In this document: positions 1-24,957 of the stretch, one piece after another
How the letters are laid out: each line of letters begins with the position of its first letter
How positions within the stretch are numbered: position 1 is the stretch's first letter
DNA from: Aldrovandia affinis
Taxonomy: Eukaryota > Chordata > Actinopteri > Notacanthiformes > Halosauridae
Direction of reading: 5' to 3'
NCBI GenBank assembly: GCA_029706075.1
Contig: JAINUG010000020.1
Coordinates: 8,303,546-8,367,545 of the forward strand
Length of the DNA stretch: 64,000 nt
Translations under genes and position numbers: made by a program
Notes under the pieces: model-generated
Told to the model about the DNA's origin: nothing
What the model saw: only the letters and a program-made list of their open reading frames with translations
Database searches by the model: none

Positions 1-99
1 AACGGAACCTAATAAATAGGGGAAAACGAGTAGTGAAGCCAGACTGCAGGTTGCCCTCTGAATGGAGAGAGAGAGAGCATCAGCCAGAGGGCCTCCTAA

Positions 100-1580
100 A
101 TAGACCCCCTCCAGGTGACACCAATTTCCTATTAGGAAAACAATTAGGACAGTTAAGGCAACACCACAATCGGCCACTAGGGGTAGGGGGTCATAACAAC
201 CATTCTATCCTCATTGGTAAATTGAAAGCTCTGGGGCTTACACAATCGTCCATATCTTGGTTTCAATCTTACTTGAAGGATAGATGGCAAGCCGTTGATG
301 TGGGTGGTACTCTTTCCTCCTGGCGTGAGGTTAAATGTGGGGTGCCCCAGGGTCCATACTGGGCCCACTTCTTTTTGTTTCTTATATAAATGATATGGCC
401 ACCTCTGTTAATTGTAAATTGCTCCTTTATGCTGATGATTCAGCTCTGGTTGTCTCCGGTAATAGCGTTATCACTATCCAGGCTCAATTGACCAAAGAAC
501 TTGAAAATATTTATAACTGGCTTATTGATAACAGACTATCCTTGCATATAGGTAAAACCAATGCTATCCTGTTTGGCTCAAAGCACAAACTCCGGATGCA
601 ACCAGAGCTGAAAGTTATGTGCAATAACCAAGTAATAATCAACAAAACATCTGTTAGTTATCTGGGACTTGAATCTGATAGTATACTTAGTTTTGAAGAT
701 ACAGGCAAATCTGTTATTAGGAAAGTTAACTCTAGAGTCAAATTTGTATACAGGAACAAGAAGTTTCTTAATGCGAGTTCTTTGAAATTACTTGCCTCCA
801 GTCTAATCTTATGTCATTATGACTATGGTTGCAGTGTGTGGTACTCTGGTCTAAAAGCAAATCTTAAACAAAAACTCCAAACTGCTCAGAACAAAACCAT
901 CAGATGTGTGCTCAATCTCCACAATAGGTATCATATTGGCGCTACTGAGCTTGATAAACTTGGTTGGTTACCGATTGATTTAAGGGTGAAACAACTTAAA
1001 TTGTGTCATATGTACCGCATTTTAAATGGCCTCAGCCCAGGTTATCTCAGGGAAGGTGTTGTAAGAACAAGTGAAGTTCACTTTTATAACACCAGATCTG
1101 CTCAATATTCAATTCACAAACCAATTGCAGGAAGCCAAACAAAAACCTCATTTCTTAATACTGCTATTAACTCTTGGAATACTTTACCTGCATCAGTACA
1201 AGGCATAAACACCCTGAATGTCTTTAAACATTCTCTCAAGACTTACCTGAAAAACGAAATGATGGCTAGAGAGTAATTGCAACACATTCCCTGAGATACC
1301 ATATGTATATTTATGTATTATTATAAATATATATTTTTTTCTTTTATAAAGTGTATTAGGATATTTTGAAGTTTTGATATTTAAAGGACCCCAGTGGAAA
1401 TAAGTAGGCTTTTAGTTTTCAACTTTTAGCTACTTTACTGGGTTATCCTTGGATCATTTTGTTTTGATTTATAAAATGTGTACAATTTAAAATGTTACTA
1501 TTACTATTTTATATATTATTATTATTGTTACTGTAATGTATTTGTACTTTGATCCGAAATAAACTAATATGTTTCAATTT
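100..1580 (+). mobile_element. Non-LTR retrotransposon (LINE) fragment, reverse transcriptase, frameshifted
   Basis: This is the 3' half of a LINE reverse transcriptase, 5'-truncated by the window edge or by incomplete retrotransposition. An upstream frame (about 186-350) carries the finger/palm part ending in GVPQG. The reading then shifts frame at about 345-355 and continues as one long frame from 335 to 1276 with the catalytic motif LLLYADDSALV. The C-terminal region has the RVKQLKLCHMYRILNGLSPGYL block typical of Jockey/CR1/L2-superfamily elements. The expected AFD residues of motif A, upstream of NHSILIGKL, are degraded. The single frame break inside GVPQGS means this copy is not functional. 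A 300-bp AT-rich 3' UTR follows with AATAAA near 1556. The clade cannot be fixed without a database search. Confidence 0.85.
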
Positions 1581-1811
1581 CAGGTTGTAAGGTAACAAAA
1601 GCTGAACTTTCTGAGACAGGGTATAGGCTTTAAAGGGGCACTGTATGTGCCCCACGTGTGGTGGCCAATTAAACATGAAAAATGACTGCCAAGATTGTAG
1701 TATTAGACTAATATTGAGAAAAACGAATGAATGTTCCTCGTGTTTCAGACTTCATATTTAAGATGCTTTCTCTCTCTAACACAGCAGAACGCGCATCGCC
1801 TGTCAGTCAGG

Positions 1812-1880
1812 GAGGCAGTGTGGTGCAGTGGTCAGAGCGTTGCAGCGTGCTCCACTGGGCTGTGGGTTTGAACCCCTAAA
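1812..1880 (+). repeat. tRNA-derived SINE head (truncated)
   Basis: The sequence has a tRNA-like A-box region (gtggtgcagtggtcagagcg) and a B-box (ggtttgaacccc). It is a SINE promoter remnant and not a tRNA gene, because the acceptor stem does not pair. Confidence 0.5.
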
Positions 1881-2061
1881 GACTCAGCTACCGCAAGCCA
1901 GAAGCATATGAACATTAAGGAGTTTAGTGTTTGTTCTGTAGAGTAGAGCTGAGATTGGGAGTATTTCCTTTAGCAAAGTCAGAGTGGGGCTTAGAGGGTC
2001 TTTCAGGTTTAGAGTTGAGTTTAGAGGGCGTTTTTGGTTGAAGTTTAGAGTTGAGTTTGTG

Positions 2062-2272
2062 GCTGGCAGTGTAGTATAATGGTTAGGGAGCTGAGCTTGT
2101 AACTCTGAGGTTGCAGGTTCAATTCCCAGGTAGGGCACTGCTGTTGTACCCTTGAGCAAGGTAACCAGAATTGCTTTAGTAAAATATCCAGCTGTATAAA
2201 TGGATTGTACGTAAACTGTGTAAGTCGCTCTGGATAAGAGCGTCTACTAAATGACTAAAATGTAAATGTAAA
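2062..2272 (+). repeat. V-SINE-type SINE
   Basis: The tRNA-like head (ggcagtgtagtataatggtt ... ggttcaattcc) is followed by a conserved body (gtacccttgagcaaggtaa) and the LINE-like tail (gtcgctctggataagagcgtc). Related copies lie at 2985, 9684 and 29326 in this window, so it is a dispersed family. Confidence 0.8.
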
Positions 2273-2984
2273 ATGTGGTGAGGACGCAGTGTTGCCCGAG
2301 CTCTCTTTCTGCCTGCTCCCTCACAGACGCTATTTGGTTCCTCTACCCGTGCTGACTCAGGGCGGGGGGCAGGGGGGGACAGCGCGTGTCGACAGCAAGC
2401 TGGCAGAGGGCATGATGGTAAAACAGGTTGCCTATCTTGACATATGAAAAATGACCGAAGAAAGATGCACACGATGCAAACTCCAACCGACGGCAAGCGG
2501 CCAACAGCTCAGCCAGGAGCCGGCCAGCAGCTGAACCAGCCCACCCTTCCTTTTAAGGAGGCCACAGTTTTCACCTATTTATCTGGACATTGTGGCCCAA
2601 TGTAGGTCAGATTTCGCCCTGCAGTTTCATGTGCGGTTGGACTTGCACTTCGGGTTTTGGCCTCGGAGCTCCCTCGCACCACGCATCGACGGGTCAAGCC
2701 CCTCCTAGGTAGTGAGCGGGATAAAGCTGTCCCTTTCACACTCTGTATCTGGACTTTAATTCTCGGATTAAAATGGAATCAGACTGGCTGTCCCCAGGGA
2801 TGGCTGTGTCCATGGCCCATTGATTTACGGCTTCACAGTAGCTAATTGCATTATTTTTAGACATTAGCTGTTGCCGTGGCGATGGTCTAGAGTGGTGGGG
2901 GGGATGGGCATCTGCATTTGGAATTGCTCATTGCATTATGTGTTCAAAGCCCAGCCTAATGCAGTGGTAGTAGTGGCGGTTTTA

Positions 2985-3178
2985 GTGGCAGTGTAGTACA
3001 GTGGTTTGGGAACTTGTAACGCAAAGGTTGTAGGTTCGATTCCCAGCTGGGGCATTGCTGTTGTACCCTTGAGCAAGGTACTTTACCTAAATAGTTTCAG
3101 TAAATATCCAGCTGTTAAGTTGCTGTTAACTGTGTAAGTTGCTCTGGATAAGAGTGTCTGCCAAATACCTGTAATGTC
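2985..3178 (+). repeat. V-SINE-type SINE, second copy
   Basis: It has the same head-body-tail order as the copy at 2062, including the B-box ggttcgattccc and the tail ctctggataagagtgtctgc. It has diverged by many substitutions and a deletion in the spacer. Confidence 0.8.
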
Positions 3179-3196
3179 ACATATTGTCCTCTAGAG

Positions 3197-3398
3197 CAGG
3201 GGTGTCAAACTCATTCCATTGTGGGCCGAGTGTGTGCAGGTTTCTGTTGCAACCGTGCACAACACCAGGTGATTTCAATTAGTTCCCCTCCTTGGTTGAA
3301 GAAGGAAGCTAATTAGTTAAATCACCTGGTGTTGTGCACTGGTTGCAACAAAAACCTGCATACACTCGGCCCACGATGGAATGAGTTTGACACCCCTG
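3197..3398. mobile_element. hAT-type fold-back MITE with perfect 8-bp target duplication
   Basis: The 202-bp element is almost wholly palindromic. It starts CAGGGGTGTCAAACTCATTC and ends with the reverse complement of that sequence. Both sides carry the direct repeat ctctagag (3189-3196 and 3399-3406), the 8-bp target duplication expected of hAT transposition. It has no coding capacity, so it was mobilised in trans. The undamaged duplication and near-perfect stems suggest a fairly recent insertion. Confidence 0.85.
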
Positions 3399-4123
3399 CT
3401 CTAGAGGGACAAGTCCAATTCGTTTGCAGTGTGTGGGCTGGCTCTCCGTCCGGTTACATTTTTACAGCTGAGAGAGAACACTGTGGAATACCTGTCCTCG
3501 CAGGTTACGGACACAGATTCTATAGACTCACCTCCACTTGTGTCTCCTTACATCCTGTATGTCTCCCAGAAGAGAATGATAGTTTACTTTAATTTGTGAG
3601 TGCTCATGTCTATATGTGGGCTTGACGGTGTGTGTGTGTGTGAGAGAGAGAGAGAGATGAGGTTGTTTAATCTGCCAGATATCAGGAAGGGAGAGTTTGT
3701 GTTACCATGGTGACCACCCCCCCTCCCCAAACCCTTGCTCTAATTCTATTTGATTGACAGCTCCAGCTGGCCCTTAATCCCTCCCCATCCCTTCCTCATT
3801 TCTCCACCTAATGTATTAGCTCTATTCTTAGGCATTCCCAAGAAGAGCAGCTGAGCTCTGGAGGCCATGGGGAGGCCTTCCCAACTAAATAAGGAGAAAG
3901 GAAAGGGCACGCCCCCTCTGCCCATATGCCCCCTCACCTGCCCCCATAGACCCACCCACTTTGCCCATCAGGCCCCGCCCCTTCTGCCCCACAGGCCCAT
4001 CAATGCCAACTGCGGGATGGCAGTTGCTTGGCTCAGGGTGGTATTAATAAATTTGAGAGTCTAATGCAGGGGTGTGGCTAGAGGTCACACAGTAGTGTCG
4101 ACATCTACTGGAGAACAGAGGGA

Positions 4124-4206
4124 GAAAAAGTGAGAGAGAGAGGGGGGAGAGAGAGAGAGGGGGGGAGAGACAGAGAGAGAGAGAGGGGGGGGAGAGAGAG
4201 CGTGAG
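4124..4206. repeat. (GA)n/(G)n low-complexity tract
   Basis: This purine-only stretch of gagaga and gggggg blocks is a mirror-type tract. No gene signal was seen in the surrounding 3410-4560, which also has a short (TG)n(AG)n run near 3630. Confidence 0.8.
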
Positions 4207-4560
4207 AAAGCTGTCACAGACCTGGGAGATGCTGAAAGAAGCAGCAGGCAGTTGGCCAGGCATGTGTAAACAGGGCACCATGCTGACACACATGTAACAG
4301 TGACACAGATTTGCTGTTTCACTCCGTCACACATTACACTTTGTTCTCCTGTGGGCACGCGTGCATGACCCGTCAAAAAATATATTTCTCCCCCAAATTC
4401 ACAGGTTTGCTCAGTGCTTCAGACACACATGGGGAATGGAGAAACCACATTTTACAGGACAATTTGTTGATTTAACATGCATTTATCCATTTTTATTTTT
4501 CAAAATATTGTAGAAATTATTATATGGACCCAACTGCAATTTTAGAGGAAGGATCATCTA

Positions 4561-4728
4561 CAGGAAACTCCCAAAATAAAGGCAACACTTTGGTGACCCA
4601 GGGGGGTGGGCAATCTAATGGCCCCGGGCCAGGAGAGTCCCAGAATGGGGGACTCTCAAAGGACTTTCAAAGGATCCCTCATTTATTCAAGTGTTGCCTT
4701 TATTTTGGCAGTCACCTGTATTTGCTAT
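4561..4728. mobile_element. Tc1/mariner-type MITE
   Basis: Inverted ends of about 30 bp (caggaaactcccaaaataaa... and its complement ending ...tttggcagtcacctg) are flanked by TA dinucleotides at 4559-4560 and 4729-4730. The internal sequence has no open frame. The TA duplication and end structure fit a non-autonomous Tc1/mariner derivative. Confidence 0.7.
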
Positions 4729-4924
4729 TTTACCAATGGATGCCCTGATGACAATTGAGGTCAATGGACAGATGGCAATAATGAATTCAAGCTATTTTTG
4801 AACTGCCGAGTAGCTCGGTCTCCATGTCCTTAGCCCTTACAGTCGAGACTCCTGTCTGAGTCTTTAGCTAACTGAGAGTAGGATTTGTCGTTAGTTTACA
4901 GAGTCTGGGCTCTGTCGTTAGAAC

Positions 4925-6215
4925 AAAATGTTTAAACTTTTAGATCTTTTCAGATTTTCACTGAAGGAACAGAAAGAATGGCCTTGACAACATTATTGGC
5001 ACCCTTCTCTAATACTGTGATGATGACTGCTACCAAACGTTTCTTGTAACCATCAATAAGCTTCCTGCACCTTGCTGCTGGCAGTTTCTCCCACTCTTGA
5101 ATTGCCACCCACTCCAGTTCTTCAATGTTTGAAGGATTCCTTTGACAAACTGCATATTTCAGGTCTCACCATAGGTTCTTAATAGTTTTGAGATCAGGAC
5201 TCATTGCTGGCCGCTCCAGAACACTCCAATGTTTCCTCTTGAACCATTCCTGGGTGCTTTTGGATGTGTTTTGGGTCATTGTCCTGCTGGAGGACTCATG
5301 ACCTTCGACTGACACCCAGTTTTCTGACACTGGGTAGCACATTTCGCTCCAAAATGCCCTGGTAATCCTCTGATTTCATGATGCCCTGAATACATTCAAG
5401 GCGTCCAGTACCAGAGGCAGCGAAGCAGCCCCACAGCATTATGGAACTTCCATCATATTTGTCGTCTGTAAACAAAGCGCTGATCTGCATTGCCAAAGAG
5501 CTCTAATTTTGTTTCATCAGTCCACAGAATATTTTCCTAAAAGGATTTAGGCTTGCTTAGGTGGGTCTTGGCAAAGATTAATCGGGCCTTCTTGTGTTTC
5601 TTTTTCAGCAGTGGGGTCTTCCTTGGCCTCCGACCATAAAGCCCTTCTTGGTTCAACGTTCGGGATATGGTACAGGCTGAAACCATTACCCCAGACCTCT
5701 CCAGGTCAGCCTTGAGGTTTTTGGATGTCATATGAGATGTCTTTTCAATGGCTCACACCAACCTTCGATGACATCTGAGATCAATATTCCTCTTACCACC
5801 ACGTCCTGGGAGATTCTTAACAATTCCATGAACTTCTTGACAATATTGCGAACTGCGGAAACAGGAATGCCAAGGTCTCTAGAGATGGCCGTATAGCCTT
5901 ATGAACACTTATGTTTGCTGATAATAGTTTTTCTGACATCCTCAGACAGCTTTTTTTCTCTTCACCATTGTCACAGAGGGACAGGATAGCAGAACTGACT
6001 TTTTTCACTTTAAAATGGATAATTGGTTCATTTATATCATGTGGGCACATGCAACCTGTCACAGGTGAGTTCAATTACACTGCAAATGAGAATCTATTTC
6101 CTCCAACCAAATTTATTTAAAATTTGGGTGCCAATAATTGTGTCATGGCCACTTTTCAATTTTAAAGCCACAAAATCCTTTTTATTTGTATTTTTATTGA
6201 TTGATCGTGTGCAGA
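4925..6215 (-). mobile_element. Degenerate Tc1-like DNA transposon
   Basis: Minus-strand frames show pieces of a Tc1 transposase. These are a helix-turn-helix part (about 5900-5740, PISRDLGIPVSAVRNIVKKF), a Tc3A-like segment (about 5731-5537, with SRTLNQEGLYGRRPRKTPLL) and a DDE-core segment containing SSIMLWGCFAASGTG (about 5496-5380). Frames are broken by stops and indels, so it is dead. The ends carry inverted sequence related to gggtgccaataattgtg (6128) and acattattggcaccc (4990). A deleted relative lies at 30335-30700. Confidence 0.85.
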
Positions 6216-7835
6216 GGTAAATCTACTTCCTGCTCATGTGTACTGTTTTAATCAGACTATGGCTGGAAGCCAAATAGGGCCAAAGATTCAATAGACCCAC
6301 CAGATACTCAGCTCAGCATTCTTAATATTGACATTTCTGTCTCCCGTCCACTGACGCCGAAACATTCTAATATGATGCACCTTCTGAAAATGTATTCAAG
6401 GGGTTGTGTCCAAGGACAATACTGTGGCAATGAGTGTTCTGTGCTGTAATACAGCGCCAGGAACTTCTGTTACCCACTGGAACCTCCTGTAGTTAAGAAG
6501 CAGGAAGTAAGTATCTGGTGATTCTAAAGAATCTGTGGTGGGTCTACAGCAGACATTGTGAAAGGACACAGGGTCTCCAGCTGTCATCACTGTCGTCTAT
6601 GGCAATAAATAACTTCACCAGCTCTTAAAGTGTTTCATTTGAAGAGTTATGTTTTGCCGACAGAACATTTTTGAGAAACATAAGGAACAGCAAATAGAAC
6701 AAATTTATTTTTTTCCCCCAAAACATAAATTAAATAGCCTTTTTATTTTTTTTATTTTTGTTTGTTTATGTATTCATACATTTACTACAAATTTGATAGA
6801 TTTAACAAATAATATATATATATATTTTTTAATTGTAATTCGCATTGAGCTGGCTATTGAAAACCGGCTATTGAAAACTGTTAAAAAACATTATGATTGT
6901 TGGATAGGTGTCAATCTGCCAATCGTTTAATTGAGCAAAAACTTCTATAGTGACACCTAGTGGCTTGTTGTTGCACCGCATAATTTATTATTATCCTCAC
7001 CATTGTGCATGAGTGCACCACTGACCTCTCCCTGCAGGATGATGTCTCTTGCCTTTGAGACCTTGGCTTGTGGGTGGCTGTGTAAATGGGACCCATCAGA
7101 GTTTTATGTGATTTATGTCAGTACCTCATAATAAAAGTCAGTGGCTCAACTGACCAAAAATTCATATTTGTGGGTAAAATCGGTTAAATGCCGAAATGTT
7201 ATTTTTTCCAGCAATGAAGCTTTACCGTGCACACCTGTCCAGGGTGGACTCTCAGCCAGCTACAACACACAGGGCTTTTGTAGGAAGAGAGAAATGACTC
7301 GCCCAAAGTAGAGTTTCATACTTTATTCTTTCTTGTTCCCTTAATTTCCTTGAATTTATTCATCCTGACATGAAAATCCTGGAGTATATCTACCTTGAAA
7401 TAATAACTTCTCATTAACACATCCTTCCAATATGGTGGCTGTCTGCTGATGGCTCTGATTGGTGCAGACCGAAAACGGTTCCTCCAGCCAATCACTGTTC
7501 AGAATGTGCATCTCTCCAGAAATTATGTTTTTTCCAGTGTTTAGAAGTGAGCAGTAATTGATATCACTAAAATACAGAACCAAAGTTAGTCTGAAACAAA
7601 GAGCATTTTATTTGTTTTTGTTTCTGAACAGATCCTGCAGAGAGCGTTATCGCATTCATTTTGTCTGGAAAAACTCTAATCCTGCTGATCTCCGCTCTCT
7701 CCACAGTAACGAGAACTAAAACCCAACCTTTACAGTGTTCAGTACAGGGGCATCAAACTCACCCTCAGGAGGGCCAGGCGTTGCTGTCCTAATTACCTCA
7801 TCATTAACATAGTGTTCGATTCTGGCTGGAAACAG
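6216..7835. other. AT-rich intergenic stretch, no gene seen
   Basis: No exon-like or repeat-family signal was recognised. A minus-strand AATAAA (tttatt at 7322-7327) is the nearest clear polyadenylation signal downstream of the mylk2 stop codon. If used, it would place the minisatellite at 7836-8881 in the mylk2 3' UTR; this is inference only. Confidence 0.5.
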
Positions 7836-8881
7836 ACCAGCTAAAGGACACACCCTGCCACTATAAGATAAAGCACACATTCCCAATGCCCAGCTACAGG
7901 ACACACCCTGCCACTATAAGAGAAAGCACACATCCCCAATGCCCAGCTACAGGACACACCTTGCACTATAAGAGAAAGCACACATTCCCAATGCCCAGCT
8001 ACAGGACACACCCTGCACTATAAGAGAAAGCACACATCCCCAATGCCCAGCTACAGGACACACCCTGCACTATAAGATAAAGCACACATTCCCAATGCCC
8101 AGCTAAAGGACACACCTTGCACGATAAGAGAAAGCACACATTCCCAATGCCCAGCTACAGGACACACCTTGCACTATAAGAGAAAGCACACATTCCCAAT
8201 GCCCAGCTACAGGACACACCCTGCACTATAAGAGAAAGCACACATTCCCAATGCCCAGCTAAAGGACACACCCTGCCACTATAAGATAAAGCACACATCC
8301 CCAATGCCCAGCTACGGGACACACCTTGCACTATAAGAGAAAGCACACATTCCCAATGCCCAGCTAAAGGACACACCTTGCACTATAAGAGAAAGCACAC
8401 ATTCCCAATGCCCAGCTACGGGACACACCTTGCACTATAAGAGAAAGCACACATTCCCAATGGACACCAGCTATAAGAGGACACACCCAGCTAAAGGACT
8501 ATAAGAGAAAGCACACATTCCCAATGCCCAGCTACGGGACACACCTTGCACAGCACACATTCCCAAGGACACACCTTGCACTATAAGAGAAAGCACACAT
8601 TCCCAATGCCCAGCTACAGGACACACCTTGCACTATAAGAGAAAGCACACATTCCCAATGCCCAGCTACAGGACACACCTTGCACTATAAGAGAAAGCAC
8701 ACATTCCCAATGCCCAGCTACAGGACACACCCTGCACTATAAGAGAAAGCACACATTCCCAATGCCCATACGGGACACACCTTGCACTAAGAGAAAGCAC
8801 ACATTCCCAATGCCCAGCTACGGGAACTTGCACTATAAGAGAAAGCACACATTCCCAATGCCCAGCTACAGGACACACCCT
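7836..8881. repeat. 52-bp minisatellite array, about 20 copies
   Basis: The unit runs from gacacacc through ctataagagaaagcacac and cattcccaatgcccagctac. Most copies are 52-53 bp, with small deletions around 8461-8580 and 8760-8830. Copies differ by a few substitutions (cagg/cggg/aagg; ccttgc/cctgcc). It lies about 370 bp beyond the stop codon of mylk2. The apparent minus-strand proteins in it arise because the unit lacks stop codons and its length is not a multiple of three; they are not genes. Confidence 0.95.
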
Positions 8882-9249
8882 ATTGAAATCTCCCTCGGCT
8901 GTGCTTAGAACATCAGCAACACTCCATGGCAAGATCCATAGCAATCCATGGCAAGATCATAATGTGACACTGATGAGAGAAATATGAAACATAGTTCATT
9001 TAGAGTGCCAATAATTGCAACTTGGGCAGATGTGACATGACTTGATACTGTTTGGCCTCCTTGATATGAATGTTTGGCCTCCTGTTCCCTCTGTGCAGAC
9101 GTGGCTCAAGGTTAAATGAACAATAACTGCAGCGTTTGAGTCCTAACCCTCTGTGGCCAGGGAATGTGCTCCATTGCTGTGGTAGATCGGCTGGCTGGGT
9201 TGCTCCGCCTGCACGGGTATGCACAGGTATGCGCAGATCTGTGTCCCAC

Positions 9250-21447
<12,198 letters not shown>

Positions 21448-21524
21448 GACTACAGCAGAACCTGATGAGTCTGAGGAACGCACACCTTGAGCTGTATGGG
21501 TACAGAGACAGAATCGAGACACAC

Positions 21525-21528
21525 AGCA

Positions 21529-21563
<35 letters not shown>

Positions 21564-21773
21564 CCCCCACACACACACAGCATTACATACACAGACACAC
21601 ACGCAGCACACGCACGCATGTACGCATGGACGCACAGCATTACATACACAGACGCACAAGCACGCACACGCACACATACACAGACACACACGCACGCACG
21701 CACACACACACACAGAATTACATACACGCACACGCGCACACATACGCGCACACATACGCGCACACACAGCATT

Positions 21774-21809
<36 letters not shown>

Positions 21810-22260
21810 GCACGCACAGAACATTACATACACAGATGCACACACACACACAGGCATGCGCACACACGCACACACAGAATTACATACACACAAACACACG
21901 CACGCACAAAGCATTACATACACACACACACACGCACTCACACATGGACACACACACATCATTACAAAAATACACACACACACACACACACAGTGCTAAA
22001 CCCAGATCAGATACACACACACACACACACAGCTTTACACATACACAGCTTTACACACACAAACACACAGATACACCCCCAGCATTACGAACATATACAC
22101 ACACACACACACACAGCGCGCTAAACCCAGATTAGCCCACCGAAGAAGAAAGACAGAGAGCTAAACGCACGCGCACATATACACACACACACACACAGAC
22201 AGACAGACAGACACAGAGAGAGAGCACTGAACCCAGATCAACCCACAAACACACTCACAC
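21525..22260. repeat. Composite (CA)n satellite upstream of mylk2 exon 1
   Basis: CA runs alternate with cagcattacatacaca, cagaacattacatacacag and cgcacgcac spacers, the same words as the array at 13.4-14.8 kb. A different module, ctaaacccagat, repeats near 21997, 22120 and 22229. Confidence 0.9.
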
Positions 22261-22277
22261 ACTCCTTACATCCTTAC

Positions 22278-22349
22278 CCCTTTTGGTACAGAGCAGGATT
22301 TCTCCCACTGTTGGATCCACCTGTAGAGTGCAGTCGGTGTGCAGCCCAG
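22278..22349 (-). other. mylk2: Probable 5' UTR exon of mylk2
   Basis: This 72-nt segment is bounded on the minus strand by a good acceptor (tgtttctctacag) and donor (GTAAGG). It contains no ATG. It could join the acceptor ccatacag just upstream of the mylk2 start codon, making it non-coding leader. This is inference from splice signals only. Confidence 0.45.
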
Positions 22350-22619
22350 CTGTAGAGAAACAGAGCAGATTCTTCCTCTATCTCTGTCAGCTACAGCTCC
22401 AAATAGAAGCCGCGGGGTGGGGGGTTGTGGGGGTTTGTTAATGTTCCCCGATAACAGAGGCATGCAAGGCAGCTGGTCGTACGTCACACTTTTAAGGACA
22501 AAGAACATGCAGTCTTTTTGTTTTACTGCACGACAGGCACACACACATGCACATACACCATACACACACACAAACACCATTCACACAGACGCACACATAT
22601 ACACCATACACACACACAC

Positions 22620-22970
22620 ATACACCAAAAATTGCGGTCCATAAGCAACTTGATAAAGCTGGAGCAATTCTGCCAGGAAGAATGGGTGAAAAACACCTCC
22701 AACCAGTGTGCAAAGTTGGTAGAAACTTACCCAAAAAGACAAAGCTGTTATTGCAGCAAAATGCATTTCCACCAAATATCAATGCAAGGGGTCTGAATAC
22801 TTATGCAAGCAGCATAACTTTTTTTATTTTTATATTTTCTGACATAACTAATTTTTTCTATAAAAATTCAATTTCAGCATGTGAGTTTTGAATTTAAATT
22901 TTTTTATAAATGTGAAAGTATCATTTGTAATCCAGCAACAAGGGTCTGAGTACTTTTGCTGTAGTAACCC
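22620..22970 (+). mobile_element. Tc1/mariner-like 3' remnant
   Basis: The segment ccagtgtgcaaagttggtag ... gcaaggggtctgaatactta resembles the end region of a common fish Tc1-like family. No intact frame and no matching left end were found. Confidence 0.5.
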
Positions 22971-22974
22971 CCCC

Positions 22975-24705
22975 AGGTGTGACTGGGTGGAGTTTCACAG
23001 CCCACAGAGAGCTGCTGCACAACCTTCACATCCAACCAATCATAATCATGAATTAATTAAGTTGTACCTTTGAACAATCAGTCCCATTAAGCATGAGCTT
23101 CATACACCTTAACCCACTGCAGCCACGTCCACTGAATAGCACTGTCTGCTGCGGTGTCTCATGCTAATCCTGCTGCTTGTTATTAAAATGCTTATTGAAG
23201 GCAGGCTTGTTGACAGAATTCCATTGAGCAGAAGAACCAAGGCGGTTTGAAGCAGAAACTGGCCCCTTTAAAGGTATACGAAGCAATTTGACATTGTCGC
23301 TCGGGGGCAAGGTGACTTCCTAAAGAAACACGCTGGAATCTGTACACACTGCAATCCAACCATTAGCCACACCAGCCTCTGGTGCCAGGTGTTCCTGTCC
23401 ACCACAGTTTACATTAACACAGCAACACTTGCTAGAACCTAAATGCTCAAATATATAAATTGAATAGACTGAGCTCTTTTGCAAACTATTATTGTTCCTA
23501 CCATGTATTAATTCACATCTTGTAAGTCGCTCTGGATAAGAGCATCTGCTAAATGCTTAAAATGTCAATTTAAAATGTAACACAAAAGATGCTTAGACAG
23601 ATGTAGGAAACATGTAAACATTGGAGGCGCATTTTCGAGATTGGCGAGTTGAAAGTGCATGCCGACATGCCATCTTAATCTCTAGCATAATGGGAGAAAA
23701 CAAACATTACTTTGAAGGAATATTTTGTACATATACATGTAGGAATGATATGAGACTTTTGAGTCTGGTTTATACATCCTTGGTAACATTGTAAACCTTG
23801 TACAAAACACCTACATTACCATTACAGACCCATGATATGGCATCACGGCATCCATATCCTGGGGTCAGAGCCACTGCAGTGCAGCTGATAGTGAGCACTC
23901 TAGCCACAAGTTAAATGAACACTTCAGTGCTGAAACAAACCAAAGACCCTGCAACCCTCCAGAACTGGAGGTTAAACATCCCCGGTTAAGGATATGCTCT
24001 GGACTCAATCTCCCATCAGCCCCTTTGAACATAGCTCATCATTTGATCATGCTCTCCAGGAGTTTAACAGTTGCAGGTAAGGACATTCACATTTATGGAT
24101 TTCAGTACACATGCAATTTAGAAAATACTAGTGAGGTGGGGGGAAACAACCGGTTTAAATCGGTCTCCGATGGCTAGGATAAAGGGCAGTTTCGCCTAGC
24201 CTGACTGGATGCAGTCAGAGCAGGATCATCCAGCACAGAAATCTGAGCTCCCATTCTCCAGCTCGCAGAACACCCCCCAGCACTCCACACAGCCAGCTAA
24301 ACTTAGTCCCATTGACAGGGCCGTGAGTGCAGACCAACATTGAGCGAGAGAGATGTCACCACCACAATAAAGCATCACCGCCCCCAATGCAAATTTCCAG
24401 GACAAGCCAATAATACCCCCCGCACGCCAAACTTTCCCAGCTCTCCAAACATTCAAAACTTGCACTCCAAATTCAGTTTCACGTTTGAATTCGACATTTG
24501 TGTGGCCAGGTGGTTCTCCGGTGTCCAAGTTCACCTGTGAACAAGTCTCCTACTAGCACAGAGCTTTTCCAGCAGCACAGGCAAAATACAAATACTACAA
24601 TTTTCAGTCAAGGGTTTAGTCAAGTCACCTGAAGGGTTTCTACCCACGGTATACATGGCATAATAACCCATATCAAAAACTTACAAGAACGCAAAATTCA
24701 AAAAC
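22975..24705. other. mylk2-tpx2 intergenic region
   Basis: It has no exon signals on either strand. A SINE tail (gtaagtcgctctggataaga) lies at 23523-23575. The rest is unremarkable unique sequence. Confidence 0.6.
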
Positions 24706-24710
24706 AAACC

Positions 24711-24716
24711 TTTATT
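24711..24716 (-). terminator. tpx2: tpx2 polyadenylation signal AATAAA
   Basis: tttatt on the plus strand reads AATAAA on the minus strand, about 240 bp past the tpx2 stop codon. It is the first such hexamer downstream. Confidence 0.6.
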
Positions 24717-24957
24717 GCCTTAGTTGAACATGGGTACATAAATTAAAACACATTTGCCCACCACCAAAATGTTGCAGGGAACATTACTTGGGGACAGGGG
24801 GAACACCGCTTAAGGGGGTGAGATTAAGAATGCCCCACATTGGGTAGACATTGAAAATAAAAACATGTAAAAGTAGTCTACAGTGGGTGCGAGAGACCCT
24901 CAACAGATTGGGGTTATACACAGTGAAGGGGGGCACAGCTTCCTGGTCCAGCGGTGT

